NCBI RefSeq assembly: GCF_011075055.1
Contig: NC_058143.1
Span: forward strand, 15,267,057-15,331,056
Direction: 5' to 3'
Origin: Mangifera indica
Lineage: Eukaryota; Streptophyta; Magnoliopsida; Sapindales; Anacardiaceae
Length of the DNA: 64,000 bases
The position numbers and the translations under genes are program-made. Under the pieces are notes generated by a model. It had not been told where the DNA came from, ran no database searches, and saw only the letters and a program-made list of their open reading frames with translations. Below are positions 11,598 through 29,948 of the stretch, in pieces; the stretch's first letter is position 1; each line of letters begins with the position of its first letter.

Positions 11598-13869
11598 ATG
11601 TTTGATGGAGTTCCAGCTGACCAGTTGCACCAGTTCATAACTACTTCATCTACAAGGCCTTCTTCTCTTCCTCTTCCTCTCCCTTTTCCTTTTTCCTCTT
11701 CATCTCTTCAACATCACTATCACCATCATGCCTCCAACACCGGTATTTTCCCTACTTTTGATCCTTACACTTCCACCCCTCTTCCTTCTCAACAAGTTCT
11801 ACAGCTCCCCCACTATCATTTTTTGCACCCATTGCACCACCACCAGCAATACTCACCAGCCCAGAAACATCATCAAGAAAAACAAGACGACAATAACAGC
11901 AACGGCAGCTTGGTGGCTATGAATTTCGAGATTGAAAGGGATAGATCCATAACGGAACCAGATGAAATTGATGCAGCTTGGTCTAATGAAGAAGTACTTG
12001 CACTGTTGAGGATCAGATCTAACTTTGAGAATTGGTTCCCGGAATTCACCTGGGAACATGTATCAAGGTACCTTTTCTCCTTTCTATGCAATTTGTTCAA
12101 TTTTTATCCTCATTTTTTCTTATTTTGGTAACTGCAAAATAAGGTGAAATTAGGGTTGAAGGTGGATTATTTATATATTCATGGGGTAATTCATACAGTG
12201 ACTCATGAAATCATGGAATTTTGTGACTTGAATGAGGTGCTGTAGTACTTTTAGCTGTTGGTTTCTTCATGAAATTTACCCCAGTAGCTCAATCGGGATC
12301 GTCAAAGCTACAGTAAGAGAGAGAATCGTTAAAGAAAGAAGTTCCCGCTGACTCCTCCTGTATAAATTAATAAAATTAATAGATATTGTAAAACACAGAG
12401 AATAAATGCTCATGGTCATCTTGGTTTTATGCATTTATGATATGTGCAGGAAGCTTGAAGAGATCGGGTACAAGAGGAGTGCAGAAAAGTGTAAGGCGAA
12501 ATTTGAAGAGGAGAGCAGAAGCTTCAACAGCATTAATAATTACAACAAAAGCTATAGATTTTTGAGTGAATTTGAAGAGGTTTATAATGGTCATCATCAA
12601 AACCAGGTGGTGGTTGCTCAAGATAATAACAAGAAGATGGAGAAGCCACGAGAAGAAGAAGAAGAAGGAGAAAAATACGACGAGATGGAAGGTGATATGT
12701 TGGATGAAGATTCGAAGAAAGAGGAGATAAGTGTGGGGCATCCAAGTGAGGATAATGAGACATTGGTGGAGAAATCAAAAGGCAAGAAGAAGAGGAAAAG
12801 AAAGGAGTTTGAGATGTTCAAAGGCTTTTGTGAAGACATTGTAAAGAAGATGATGGCCCAACAAGAGGAGATGATGAATAAGCTTCTTGAAGACATGGTG
12901 AAGAGAGATGAAGAGAAACTTGCCAGAGAAGAAGCTAGGAAGAAACAAGAGATGGATAGGATTAATAAGGAGCTTGAAATTAGGGCTGATGAACAAGTCA
13001 TTTCTGGTGATAGACAATCCACCATAATCAAATTCTTAAAGGCCTTCACTTCTTCTGAAACTCTGTGCTTTGATAAGGTACTCAACACTTTAAATTCGTC
13101 CACTTCATCTACACAAAACAATCTAGAAATGCCCACTTCAGCTAGCCATCAAGTTTCATCTTTTTCTCCAAACCAAAGCAGTCAAGTGACATCCTCTTCA
13201 GTACCACCCGAGCCTTTAGCACCACAAGACCCCGGTTTAAATCTAGCTGAGCCTTTAGCACCACAAGACCCCAGTTTAAATCTGGCTCCAATCCAAAACC
13301 CTAATTCTCCCAAAGCCCGAGACATGCAAAACCCACCAACAACTTTTTTCTCAAAACAAATTGCCACTCAAAATCATGGAAGTACCATTGACAAAGAAGA
13401 CCTCGGCAAGAGATGGCCAAGAGATGAAGTGTTTGCACTGATAAACCTAAGGTGCAGCCTCTACAACAATGGAGAAGACAAAGAAGGAGCGGCGGCGGCG
13501 GCGGCAAAGACTCCATTATGGGAGAGAATTTCACAAGGGATGTCAGAGCTTGGATACCAAAGAAGTGCAAAAAGGTGCAAAGAGAAATGGGAGAACATCA
13601 ACAAGTACTTCAGGAAAACCAAGGATAAAAACAGGAAGAGATCACTTGACTCAAGAACATGCCCTTATTTTCATCAACTAAGCAATTTGTATAATAAAGG
13701 AACACTTGTAGCACCCTCCGATGCCACAGAAAACTGCTCCACAGCCTTGCCGGAAAATCACCATCCTTCTTCTTCTCAAGGAGGTTCTAGTGCTGATTCA
13801 ATTGTTCATCAAGATGAGAAATTTTTGGTTCAAGCTGAGCCTCCTGCAGCTTTCGATTTTGATTTCTAA
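11598..13869 (+). CDS. Trihelix transcription factor, GTL2-like (GT-2 family)
   Basis: Two exons, 11598-12067 and 12450-13869, join in phase (AG + G = Arg) to a 629-residue protein. It begins MFDGVPADQLHQFI, the conserved start of GTL2-type factors, followed by a His/Pro-rich low-complexity stretch. Two trihelix DNA-binding domains are present. The N-terminal one is at about 125-200 (AAWSNEEVLALLRIRSNFEN, then KLEEIGYKRSAEKCKAKFEE) and is interrupted by the intron. The C-terminal one is at about 475-580 (KRWPRDEVFALINLRCSLYN, then GYQRSAKRCKEKWENINKYF). Between them lie an acidic region, a Lys-rich basic patch (KGKKKRKRKEFEMFKGF) and a long charged coiled coil (about 278-345), the usual GT-2 layout. 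It is nuclear and binds GT elements. Oddities are a 13-residue tandem duplication (EPLAPQDPGLNLA, then EPLAPQDPSLNLA) and a GCG-coded alanine run inside domain two. From memory the closest Arabidopsis relative is GTL2 (At5g28300), from another chromosome. Confidence 0.92.
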
Positions 13870-15876
13870 TTTGCAAATTTTTGTGATTAGACAGTAACTT
13901 TTATTGTAATTTATCTTATATGGTTTGTATGTTGGAGGACATATAAATATATATAGATTTGTTTTGAAGTTGTATCGTGGTGATCACCGAAAAGATACAC
14001 GAAAAATGAAGAGTGAAAATGGAGGAGAAGTTGTGTTTTGCTACATGTGAGAAAGACATTCTTCAGAAGAATTCAGTGTTGTTCCCGAATAAGGTAAACA
14101 ATACGGTGGGAAATTTGGAATTTTTTTCAACCAAGAAATTGCTTTTGAAATGGATTAATTTTGTTGCAGAGTGGTACCAAATTAAATCATTTTTCTCTTT
14201 TATTTTCTGAAATAAGAATCAAGAAACAGAAATGGCCAATAATGCTATTGCCACTCCACTTCTCCTTCTATAAATGTTAAACTCACTACAGTTTGACCAA
14301 ATGGCATTAATAAGAATCAAGAAAAAAAAAAGGTTGATGTAAGTTTCTAAATTTTATAAAGAATAAGAAGTTTGATAATCTTGATGATGAGACAATGAAA
14401 TTTGACTAAGACTAATGCTTATAGATACAATTGTTTGGCTGGCCTTGCAAGGGAGACTGCGTACCAGGGACCATCTCCAGGTCATGATCATATCGCATCA
14501 TCTAAGTGAGTGTTATGTGGATACTTTTCTCAATCTCACGACTATCTTTTTCTTCAATTGTGTTTTCTCTTCCTATGTATCAAGGGAGGTCTCAGCCAAG
14601 ACAATTATGATTTGGTTGATTTTCCCCATGGTTCTCTTTGCTCTAATGGATTGTCACTCATCTCCACCACAAAGATAATTTCAAACACATCCTTACATAA
14701 TTAGTCCTCTCAACTACGATTTATTCACTATGGTATGAGTGGAATACCCAGATATTTTATTATCAACTCAACTATTACAAAATCATCATTACTAATATAT
14801 ACACTCTTGTTTAAGTCAAGATTCACGATATAACCTTTATTTTTGACATTTCACCACAGTTTAATATTATTTGACATATAAGTCGATTTTTATTTTTTGT
14901 ATTGAATTCTTATTATCGAATTTTTGAACTAATGTTTGGCTGGACTATCACTTTTCGATTTTAACCTTTTTTTCGTGATTGAGGTTTAAGTTGAAACAAG
15001 AAAACTTATAATTATTTGTTAAATTGTTATTAAGACAAACCTCCTCCTTTCACATCGTCTTGTATTGGCAGCGCATTTGTATAGTGGGAAGTTTTGAGTC
15101 TTTGCATTAGCATCTCTTAGGGCAATGTCTCTTATGCTTTTCTTGTATATATAAAATTAACATTTTATTTTTTAAAAAAAATTAAACGCAATATTTATAA
15201 TTATATATTTTCTTGACATTAGGATGAGATTTTGCTCTTTTTTTTTCTTCTAAAATTAGGTAATATTAAGTGCAATAAAATATCAAAAATAAATATTAAA
15301 CTTTACAAGATTAAATATAAAATATTTTTATAGGATTTAAATAAAATTGGCCTCATTAATCCCACTACATACATATAAGCCATGATGCTAAAATCATAAA
15401 ATATAATTCACAACTATCTCATCAACCATTATCCTCTCATAATTACCTCTTTACCAATTTCTTATTTCATCCAACCCCATTTATATATAAAACCATGACA
15501 ATATTGCACAAATAATTATAGAACTCAATGATATAAACATAGATAGGAAAAAAAAAAAGGTACTTTAATTATTCATATTGTTATAACTAATTCAGATTAT
15601 TAATATTCTACCATGAACCTCATAAATTTATGAATAAAATTATATGCATAAATAAATTGAATAAATTTTTGTGTATAATCTAAGGTAACAGTTTGTGATT
15701 AAATGATATGGTTGTTTACTTTTTTTTCTCACTCCAAAAGCATCTAATCAGATGTTATTATATCAGGTTGTATATAAAATTTTATATAATATATTTGTAT
15801 ATATAATATTACTCAAAATTTATTAGCTTGCGGTATAAATAACTAGACACTTTTAAGTTATTCTATATTTTTTTAC

Positions 15877-15939
<63 letters not shown>

Positions 15940-16830
15940 CTATTTATAACCCTCTCAATTCAATTTGAATCATGTATCATAATATGTATCGAAAACTGAA
16001 TTTTTTATATCGTTATCATATCATATCGTATGATACCCTTTTAAAAAATAATATAATAAAATATTAATAAATTTTAATTGACGTTATCATTTTAAAAAAA
16101 TCAAAAATATCTCTAAAATTTTAAATTTTCATATATATATTTTTATTATAACATCATTTTTCTTAAAAATGTGTATTAATTTGTATCATAAAATTTAAAT
16201 TATATTGTACGAGATATTTATAATATCATATTAATTTAATATATCCTAAGATATATATTTTATTATTTTTATTATAATATATATTATAAGATATTTATAA
16301 CCATAGTTGAATGAATTATTGTTGGATACATGGAAGAGTTGAAAATAATGATAGATGGGAGAGAATGCAAGGAAATTTGAAAACGGAGAAGCTAAAATAC
16401 AAAAATGTACAGTGACAACACAAATACATGACATTATATAAGGGGACCTACCACATTAGTCTTTATACGATGCATATAAACAAAATACTTGAAACAAAAC
16501 TGTGCCGTTTTTGTCCTTGTATAGTAATCCTCAACTGCAGGTGGGTCCTCCTCCTTGACCGATGCACTGCCGACCACGTATCAACTTCACATGTGATGCT
16601 CTGTCTCGTCTGATCCCCTCTCAGGCGGGCAGGATCATGCTGAGTTGGTGCACGTGCGTGCATATCGGACGGCTCTGCATGATGCCTGCGTGCACGTGTG
16701 TAGGTGTCTAATTTCTTGGAAAAGTCAGCATGATCAAGTGATTTGACTTGTGTCTCTCTAACCTTCGGCAGGGTTAAATGATCTTGGATTACAATGATTT
16801 CAGTGTCAAGTTGATTTTGATTTTTGGTTA
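13870..16830. other. Gene-poor AT-rich intergenic region
   Basis: The first ~350 bp probably hold the trihelix 3' untranslated region. The rest is very AT-rich with no gene I can support. A long TA run lies at 15883-15932. A GC-richer patch at 16540-16710 has several ACGT-core words (CACGTG, CCACGTA). Confidence 0.5.
15883..15932. repeat. (TA)n microsatellite
   Basis: About 50 bp of uninterrupted TA dinucleotides inside AT-rich intergenic DNA. Confidence 0.9.
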
Positions 16831-17657
16831 TGGAAAAGGACTATTTCCCACCCATAGTTTAGCCCATTCTTAAACTTATATTCACGGAAGGTCAAAAATT
16901 CTTTTTTAATTCATAACCAAATTATCATCTATTTTTTTAATTAGGGATAAGGATAAAATCGTCATTATTTTACTGTTTAAAACCTTAAAACTTTATAATT
17001 TCACCATTTCCCTCCTTCAGGTTTTAAAAACTAACAACTAATCCATCTTCAAAGTTTAAAAAATTTAGATTTCACTCCTAGGGTTTGCTTCCTTCTTCAA
17101 CCGACACATTCAATCGATCTCCCACTCCCACTACAAAGGATAACGAAGGACGACCCTTCCTCACCCCAGATGTAGACGACGAAGCGTTGTCTTTTGTCGT
17201 CTAGGTGGAGCGACAAAGAGAGATCTCTGTCTCTTCATCACACTGTGCGACGGGGAGATGAAAATTTCTTCGTCATACCAGGAGAAGGAGGAGGCTGATG
17301 ACGAGGTCGGAAGATGAAGTTAAAGAATGAGAGTGAAACTGTTATTTTTGAAAGTTATGGGGGGCGGCTGTTTTTTGAAAAATATAGAAACCCTTAGTTT
17401 GGGGGTGAAAATGTTACTTTTTAAAGTCTAAAAACTTTAAGTAATGGTGAAATGTTAGTTTTTAAAACCTATGGGGGGTGAAAAGTAATAAAGTTTATAA
17501 CTTTTTAATATAAACAGTAAAATGATTATTTTACCCCTCTCTTTAACAGAAAAAATAGACGACAGTTTGGTCATGGATGGAAAAAGTGGTTTTTGATTTA
17601 CCGTGGGTATAGGTTTGAGAATGGGGTAAACAATGGGTGGGAAATAGTCTTTTTCCC
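16831..17657. mobile_element. Non-autonomous Mutator-like foldback element (MULE/MITE)
   Basis: The left end reads GGAAAAGGACTATTTCCCACC and the right end is its inverted copy (GGTGGGAAATAGTCTTTTTCC). Similarity continues inward for well over 100 bp per arm (for example TTTAAAACCTTAAAACTTTATA against the inverted right arm). The element is flanked by a perfect 9-bp direct repeat TTTTGGTTA at 16822-16830 and 17658-17666, which is the Mutator target-site length. The interior (about 17090-17300) is more GC-rich with GACGA words and has no open frame. No transposase is present, so movement would have depended on an autonomous relative. Related pieces are at 9765 and probably 61165. Confidence 0.75.
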
Positions 17658-17666
17658 TTTTGGTTA

Positions 17667-20600
17667 CGGAGATTCTGATATATATTATTTTTTAATAAAG
17701 GTAATGGGTTAAAATTTTGATGTTGGATCAACCCACAAAATCCATGGGCCAAAATCTCGGTCCAAACCCAAAGCCGAGGCCCAAATTCAGGCCCAGCTTC
17801 CAAACCAAGCCCCAATAATCAAAGAGAGTCGAATTATAACTAACTTATTTTAAAAAATAGACATTATAAAGATATTATTATCATAAGAGTAATATTATAT
17901 ATACAAATTTATTTATATAAATTAAAATAATAATAAAATTTTAATTTTGAAGTGAAAAAAATAAATAATCATATCATCTAATTACAAACTATCATCTCAA
18001 TTTGTACATATAAATTTGTACAATTTGTTTATATACATAATTTTATTTTTATCAATTTTTATTATTTAATGTAAATTTGAGTATGTGTGTGAGGTCTAAA
18101 CTCAAATATGTTAAGTAAATCGATGTGATTGACCATTTCTCATGGTCCAACATGTGACGCATAATATATAGTTGATGCCACCAATTACATTAGAATGTGA
18201 CAAAGAAATTATATATATATATATATATATTTTATACATAATTTAGATATATAAATGATATGATATCATTTGATTGTATATTACTTTATTTTTAATTCAA
18301 AATTATCTAATTATATAATGACATATCATTTATGTATCTAAAATATATACGTATAATATTATTGTTAAATTATTATAAGAAGAAGAATGAAATATTTGGA
18401 TTGTGCATAGCATTTATTGTTTATTTGAGCTCATTTAGGCATTGTTGCTTACCACTTTTTACCTATATCAAACCCTACTTTCCCTTTTATGTAGAAAACC
18501 ATTTTTCTCATTTGATTTTTTTTTTTTAAAGTCCACTTTTGCTAAGAATTAAAAAAGAAAAGAAAGTCCCGACTTCTAATATAATGCAGTCGAATGGATA
18601 AAGAAAACTAGAAGTCTTTCTAAAATTTGTAGCAAATACATCGTTTTCTTTATTGATTCCTCTTCTCTAATTTGTTTTTATTAGTGTTTTAACTCTTTTC
18701 TCTTTTATTTTTTCAATTATCGCTTTCATGGATTGTCAATATTTTAATATAGCATGTTCAACACTTCCCACCTTACTCACTTGGAATAAAATTTATTTTA
18801 ATTTTTTGTTGCTCTATATTGCTTTATTAATTTGGTCTTTAATAACCCACAAAAATAGTATTAACCTTCAAAGTTGTTGAGATATGAGTACAATTTGATA
18901 GAGCATGCTCACTGACTGTTCATCTCTTTGATAAACTTTTTAATTATATGAAGTTTAGTATATGCTTTAACTTTTAAGGGTTACAATAAAACTATGCATA
19001 TACATCTTTAATATACAATTTAGGTACACAAATTATGTGTTATCATGCGATTTGATGATTTTGAATTAAAAATAAAACAATACCTAATTACATGATAACA
19101 CATCATTTATATATCAAAATTATATATCAAAAGTGTGCACATATAACATTGCTCTAAGGGTTATTATAATATATACCCATGTAAAGTCTTAATTCCATAT
19201 GCACCCACAATTAAAAAGTAATGTTTGATTATACATTTTAAAAATAAAAGGTACAACTATGACATCTCTAGGTAAATTCTAAATTAACAAAATATGAAAG
19301 AGATGTTAAATTTATATATACATCTCACATTGATTGAAAATGTTAAGATAGAACTAGTTAAATAGCATATAAACTCCTTAAATTATCAAAACACTTTTCA
19401 TGTTGTAAAACGACTCCCAACTTTTATGTGTTATTTCCCTGAATTAGGTAGTTTCCTTTTACATGAATGATTTTATGGAAAAGTGTCATGTTCCCTTTTT
19501 TTTGAACTTTTCTAAGTAAGAGATAGTGATGGGTTGCTCTCCGGTAAAGGAACAACCAGCTAGCTCTTACCCACAAAACTTACTTCCAACTTAGCATATG
19601 ATTTAGATGTCAGTTGGACAATACTCTCAATTGATGGGCCTAGACACGGTTCCATCCATAGGCATAATGGTCGTGCTGGGGTGAACCCAATATAGTTTGA
19701 CACAACCAATTGATATGTTTATTAATATCTAAAGGTTAGATATGATATTGCCCTATCTTTTAATATAGGATTTAAATATAATTTTTATTTTCTAAAAATA
19801 TTATGATAGTCAAAATGTTTTTAAAGAAATAATTTTCTAATGCAATCTTGAGAATTAGTCTTAATTTTGTTTTTTATTTAATTTAAAAATAGCTTTTGAA
19901 TGTTATAAATACATTAAATACACTTTCTGTTAGCGGAAGTAACACAAATTCAGGATTATTGAAAACATACCCAATTTAGAAATCTGAAACTTTAGTGATG
20001 TAATGCCCTCCTGACGGAATCCATAACATATTTTGCTGGATTTGCTTCCTTATTTTCTATAAAATTTCTTCCAAATGATAGAGTATTGAAGTGAAAGAAG
20101 TTTTGTAATTTTTAGCGTAAGTTACTTGTATTCCAATGGAAGTTACGCTTATTTTGTAAAAAATGAGGTGACAGTTAACTTCAATAACTGTCAAGGGTAA
20201 AACAAGTAATTCTCATATATATAAGGATTAATTTTATATTTTAACCCTAATAGATTGGGTCAACCCATTATGAATAGACCGGATCCAATACTGTCAAATA
20301 CTAAATAATCAAAATACAACTCAAAATGTTAAATTATATTTTGAAAATCATTTGCAAGTTACAAATCACATGACCCATATTTGAATTCAATAAAATTATG
20401 TCTATTTATTTTTAATACATAATTCGTATATAAAATAGATGTGTTATCATGTGATTGGATATTTGATAAGTGTCATTTATTTTTTTTAATAAAGTTAAAT
20501 GTGAAAGGGTATCGCACTAATTTTTTTTTATTTAGTTTTAAATATTAACCATAATTATAATTTTTTATTATTTTTCTTTTTTCTGTTTATTTTCTTTATT

Positions 20601-21109
20601 TTAAATCTAAACTTGCAAATTGTGGACTAGTAAAGACCAAATCGACTATAGAAAATATATTTAAAAGGAAATTCTTTTACTAGTTAAGAAGCAAAGATAT
20701 CAAGTAAAGAAATTTCCTTTTTTTATCGGCATAGATGTTGTTTCAGATTAATGGAAATTTAAATTATTTAATTTTAAGAATAATAAGTAATGACCCCCAA
20801 AGGATTTTAAAATGTCTAATAAATTAAATTAGCAATAAAATAAATAATAAAATTATATATATATATATATATATATATTTATAAGTAAATATATTTTATA
20901 TATATATAGATATATTATTGTATAATGATATTATTTTAAATTAATAATAAAATAATATTTAATTATATTAATTTTGAATATTTAATACTATTTTATTATT
21001 TAATTTAAAATTATTTAATTATATAAACAATTAAAAGAAAAAATTGATACTGGATCTAAGATAAAAGTAATTGGAGTGTAATTGTTTTGTTTGTTTGTTT
21101 CTCTCGCAA
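17667..21109. other. Gene-poor AT-rich intergenic region
   Basis: About 3.4 kb of AT-rich DNA with no supported gene. Several short palindromic AT-rich MITE-like stretches occur (about 17887-18050, 18215-18365, 18985-19155, 20395-20465), sharing words such as TGATATCATTTGATTGTATA and CATGATAACACATCATTTAT. A TA run lies near 20852-20878. The final ~100 bp lead into the transcribed region of the NEK2-like gene. Confidence 0.5.
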
Positions 21110-22204
21110 ATAGAAAATGTAGGCAGCTCCTCCATTCGCCATTTTTCCCAACTCCGCTTCGTTGACAGTCAAACTTTGCTGCATTCCTCTAGTTCCTTTC
21201 TTGTTTCTTCCTCTAAGTTACGCTCCTCTACCCTCACTCTATTCTCCGCCTCAGCTTTGTCACTTTCTAAGCGCACACACCAATGGCTGAACCTGGACAG
21301 CTGCTTCAGCCGCCTCTCCTTCTGTTTCCACTTAAACGCTGTCTTCTTTCTTAGTTTCTTTGCAAATGCCGAAGCCTGCTTCATTCCTAGCTTCCTGATC
21401 TCTTCGGATCAATTATATCCTCTACATTCTGGTACTTCTATTTTCATTTTTAGCCTCCTCAACCTACATTTGTTCTTTTCATCTTCTGCTTTGAGATTCA
21501 GCTTCTTTTAGTTTTTTTAGATCTCAGAATATGGTATTTATGAGGCCATTAATTTTTTTGGATTTTTTTTGGTTAATTTTTAAGCCTACAAAATATGTGG
21601 TGTAAGAGTCTGACTATACTCAGTTAGATATTTTCTTTCTTTTTTCTGTTACTGTTTTCCTTTTCTTTTTTTTTCTATTTCTCTTTATTATGAAGCCCCA
21701 CTTAATGAAGCTTACTGCAACTAAATGGCTAAGTTCATGCTTTAAATCTTGAGATTAGATTGCAAGTATTCAGCTTTTTACGCTTTGAAATCATAGTTCA
21801 TTGCGTAATTGCTTTCAATCATGCAATGTGCTATGTTAGGCTCCATAATTTTTGAAAAATTTTATATTTTATTCAATAAAAAAAGGGGTTTTGGATAGTT
21901 TGCAGACAAGACAGGGCTTCAATAGCAAAAATTCTTGTTCCTTTTTCTTGGCTTCCAAGGCCTTTTTAGTGTTTATTTATTTATTTTATTTTTGAAGGGA
22001 TACTTCTACATGTTCTTCTCCATATATCTGATGAAGATTTGTTTGCTTATAAGGGTGCGCATTTGTTGAGTAACTTAGATAGTGTAACTTCTCTTTGTTG
22101 TACATTTATATTGCACTTTTTGAGTATTATGAATATTCTGATTTCTCATGGCAATGAAAGTTGCTGGTCTACGCCCAGGAAAGGTTTTCAAGCGGACCTT
22201 TAAA
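21110..22204 (+). other. Probable 5' leader and leader intron of the NEK2-like gene
   Basis: The segment 21110-21430 is C/T-rich and GC-richer than its surroundings, like a plant 5' untranslated exon, and is followed by T-rich intron-like sequence. The 3' boundary of the leader intron is not certain. An in-frame ATG at 22148, with a TGA upstream of it, would extend the kinase by 19 residues. Confidence 0.4.
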
Positions 22205-27598
<5,394 letters not shown>

Positions 27599-28789
27599 CT
27601 AACACCAAAAATCTGCTGCCACTTGTGTACCATATCTGTAGAGGCAACAGTCTTTAGAGTACAAGTGTATTAGTTTGTTTTTTGTCAATCATATAGGCAA
27701 TAGGCATTTAACAAATTTAACATTTATCTGAGTCTCAGGTCCCCTGGTTTTGATTAACATTGATAATGTTGTATTATAGGTCATGGATACGAGCTCTTAG
27801 TTTTTCAAAATGAGGGTAGGTTGTAGAAAACTATAGCTCAAATGCAGTCACTAGACTTGTATTATATTCTGTATCTCCATGAACATTTCTTTCTAGGAAT
27901 TTTGGAACTCCTATCCTGATCATGGAATACATTTTGATATTTTTATATTTATGTAAGTTTTAACTCAGATGCCAGAATTTACAATCTGATATTCAACCTC
28001 CATTGTCTTTGTTCATTGGGCTCATTACAGTCTTATTTCAATCTGTTTTGAAACATGCAATTATTAAAACTTAACCCTTCTTTCAAGTACCCTTCTTTTA
28101 AGGAGCTTTATCTCAGACTACTTTGAAGTCCCTTTCAATTACACCATGAGTTTGAGCTAATTATCATAGATATGGATTAATTTAAAAAAAAAAAAAATTG
28201 ATTCTACAGTCAGGCTAATTACTGCAGTAAACTATTCTTGAGAAGTCTAATCTATATTTTCCTTGATGTGTACAGGATTCAGTTCAATTTCAATAGATCA
28301 AACCAGCTAAACTGGACTAATTCCCTTGTCTACACTAGCATACAAACGAAAGAATGGTGATGACTTTTCTACTTTGAAGGAAAAATAAGGACTAAATTGA
28401 ACAAATGCAAAGGCTTGGATGTCTACAGAATTTATTAACAGGAGAAAATAAAAAGTCTCTTCTACTTCCGATTCCGAAGACAAAAAAAAAAAAAATACTA
28501 AGTGGAGCAGTTGGGAAAACTCCAACAAGGTAGAGGAATCTTTGCTCAGTCATGGTTCAAAAAGTGACTAGTGGCTCAATAAAGAGTGCTTTTGCAGGCC
28601 CAGACATATATATATATATATTCCCAATATCCCAATCTACTGGACAGAAAAGGTCAGAAAATAAAAGAAGAAACATAATATCAAAAATATAGTATTGAGA
28701 CAGGAATGCATGAGTTGACATGATTAGACATGACCAAAGTTCCATGCACAATCAATTCAAATAATTAGCTGCTAGAAATACTATTAGAG
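27599..28789. other. 3' flank of NEK2-like gene and intergenic DNA
   Basis: The first few hundred bases are T-rich, consistent with a 3' untranslated region. No gene is visible up to the IQD relic. A short TA run lies at about 28607-28621. Confidence 0.5.
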
Positions 28790-29157
28790 ATGGGAAAGGC
28801 AGAAAAATGGATGATAAACTTCTTGTTAGGAAGAAAGGATCAGGAGAAAGACAAAAAGAAAGATGTTTTTCTTAAAGAAAGTGTGCCACTAACAACACCC
28901 GGTATGAAGAGATGGAGCTTTGGAAGATCATCAAGCAAGAGAACTCTCATAAGACCTCCAAATCTTTTGACTTGATCATCACAAACTCAGTTGTAATAAA
29001 AGCCATAATGGAATTGCTAAATCAGCAAATTAACAATAGTTTGGCTTCACTTGTGGCGCCACCTAAACCTGCAAGAGGTGGAATAAGCAAAGCAGTTAAA
29101 GATGCGGCTGCCACCAAAATTCAAGCAGCTTATCATTCTTATTTGGTACTAATCTGA
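28790..29157 (+). pseudogene. IQD (IQ67-domain) gene relic, frameshifted and truncated
   Basis: The ATG at 28790 opens MGKAEKWMINFLLGRKDQEK, then a Lys-rich stretch and MKRWSFGRSSSKR. This is the classic N-terminus of plant IQD proteins, calmodulin-binding scaffolds on microtubules and the plasma membrane. The frame then shifts by one base near 28930. In the new frame KTSKSFDLIITNSVVIKAIM leads to ASLVAPPKPARGGISKAVKD and the first IQ motif (AAATKIQAAYHSYL). A donor-like GTACTA follows, where IQD genes normally have an intron, but the next exon (RKAL...LVKLQALVRGH) is not found before the antisense 3' end of the next gene. Both the frameshift and the missing IQ67 remainder point to a pseudogene; a wrongly read base plus a distant exon cannot be fully excluded. 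Confidence 0.7.
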
Positions 29158-29948
29158 ACCAGTAGTTTCCACATGCATAATGAATTAGTGAAATGATAAT
29201 TAATGAATGGTTTGAAATAAACTTAAGAGAGTAGAGACTACTGGCTTCTAACTCAAAAATCAAACACCAAAATATTGACAGCATGAATTAACAACTTATA
29301 ATAAACTTAAGCGCTTGCATAAACAGCTGCAGTTATGTAGGAGTAAATGAATCCCAGAGAAAAAAAAGAAACAGATTTAAATTTATAACCATATCATAAT
29401 CCTTCAGAGTAGTTTAAAGATAAAAATAAGTAACAACAAAAGGACAAAGACAAAATTGTTTGTTAGATGTGACGATCCTCTTGGTATTGTCATTTGTGTC
29501 CTGGGGCTCCATGAATCTCTGGCATATTCGAATAACAATGCAGCAATGTAACATCTCCATGCCACCTGGATGTGTAAAGAATTCCATAAACAAGACGACA
29601 TGTTTTACATGCATGTGAACATAAAATTTGCAACAAGTAAACTTCATTGACTCCAACTTCATTAAATGGGTGAATGTACAAAGTCAAATAACCAATATAT
29701 TGGTTTGTCAATTGATTGATGTGGAAAAGAAAAGTATAATCTTTCACATTTGTGCTACTGAACCAAATGTTAATGCATTTATACATTTATTGGGGTATCT
29801 AGATAGGAAACTTGGGGAGAAAAAGACCCATAAGCTTCATCTACAAGGTAAAAATATTAATACGCACAAGAAGACTACCTAATTTCCCTGCTCTTTATAT
29901 TTGATTCTCATGGATTACAATACCAAATCGCAACAAGAGGTGATTTGC
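29158..29948. other. Intergenic region between IQD relic and pseudouridine synthase gene
   Basis: No gene supported. Part probably belongs to the 3' untranslated region of the minus-strand pseudouridine synthase gene. Confidence 0.45.

Noticed and set aside
12427..13570. Several minus-strand open frames of 80-172 codons opposite the trihelix gene
   Set aside because: They are antisense shadows of a purine-rich coding exon, rich in Ser/Leu/Phe and without family resemblance.
14415..14704. Overlapping open frames (WLALQGRLRTRDHL...) reminiscent of a LINE zinc-binding/RT tail
   Set aside because: Only a short resemblance, no flanking RT motifs and no Cys/His pattern; treated as chance.
21071..21511. 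A 146-codon plus-strand frame before the kinase
   Set aside because: Composition is Ser/Phe/Leu-rich from a pyrimidine-rich leader, it starts in AT-rich DNA and has no homologous text; better explained as 5' untranslated sequence.
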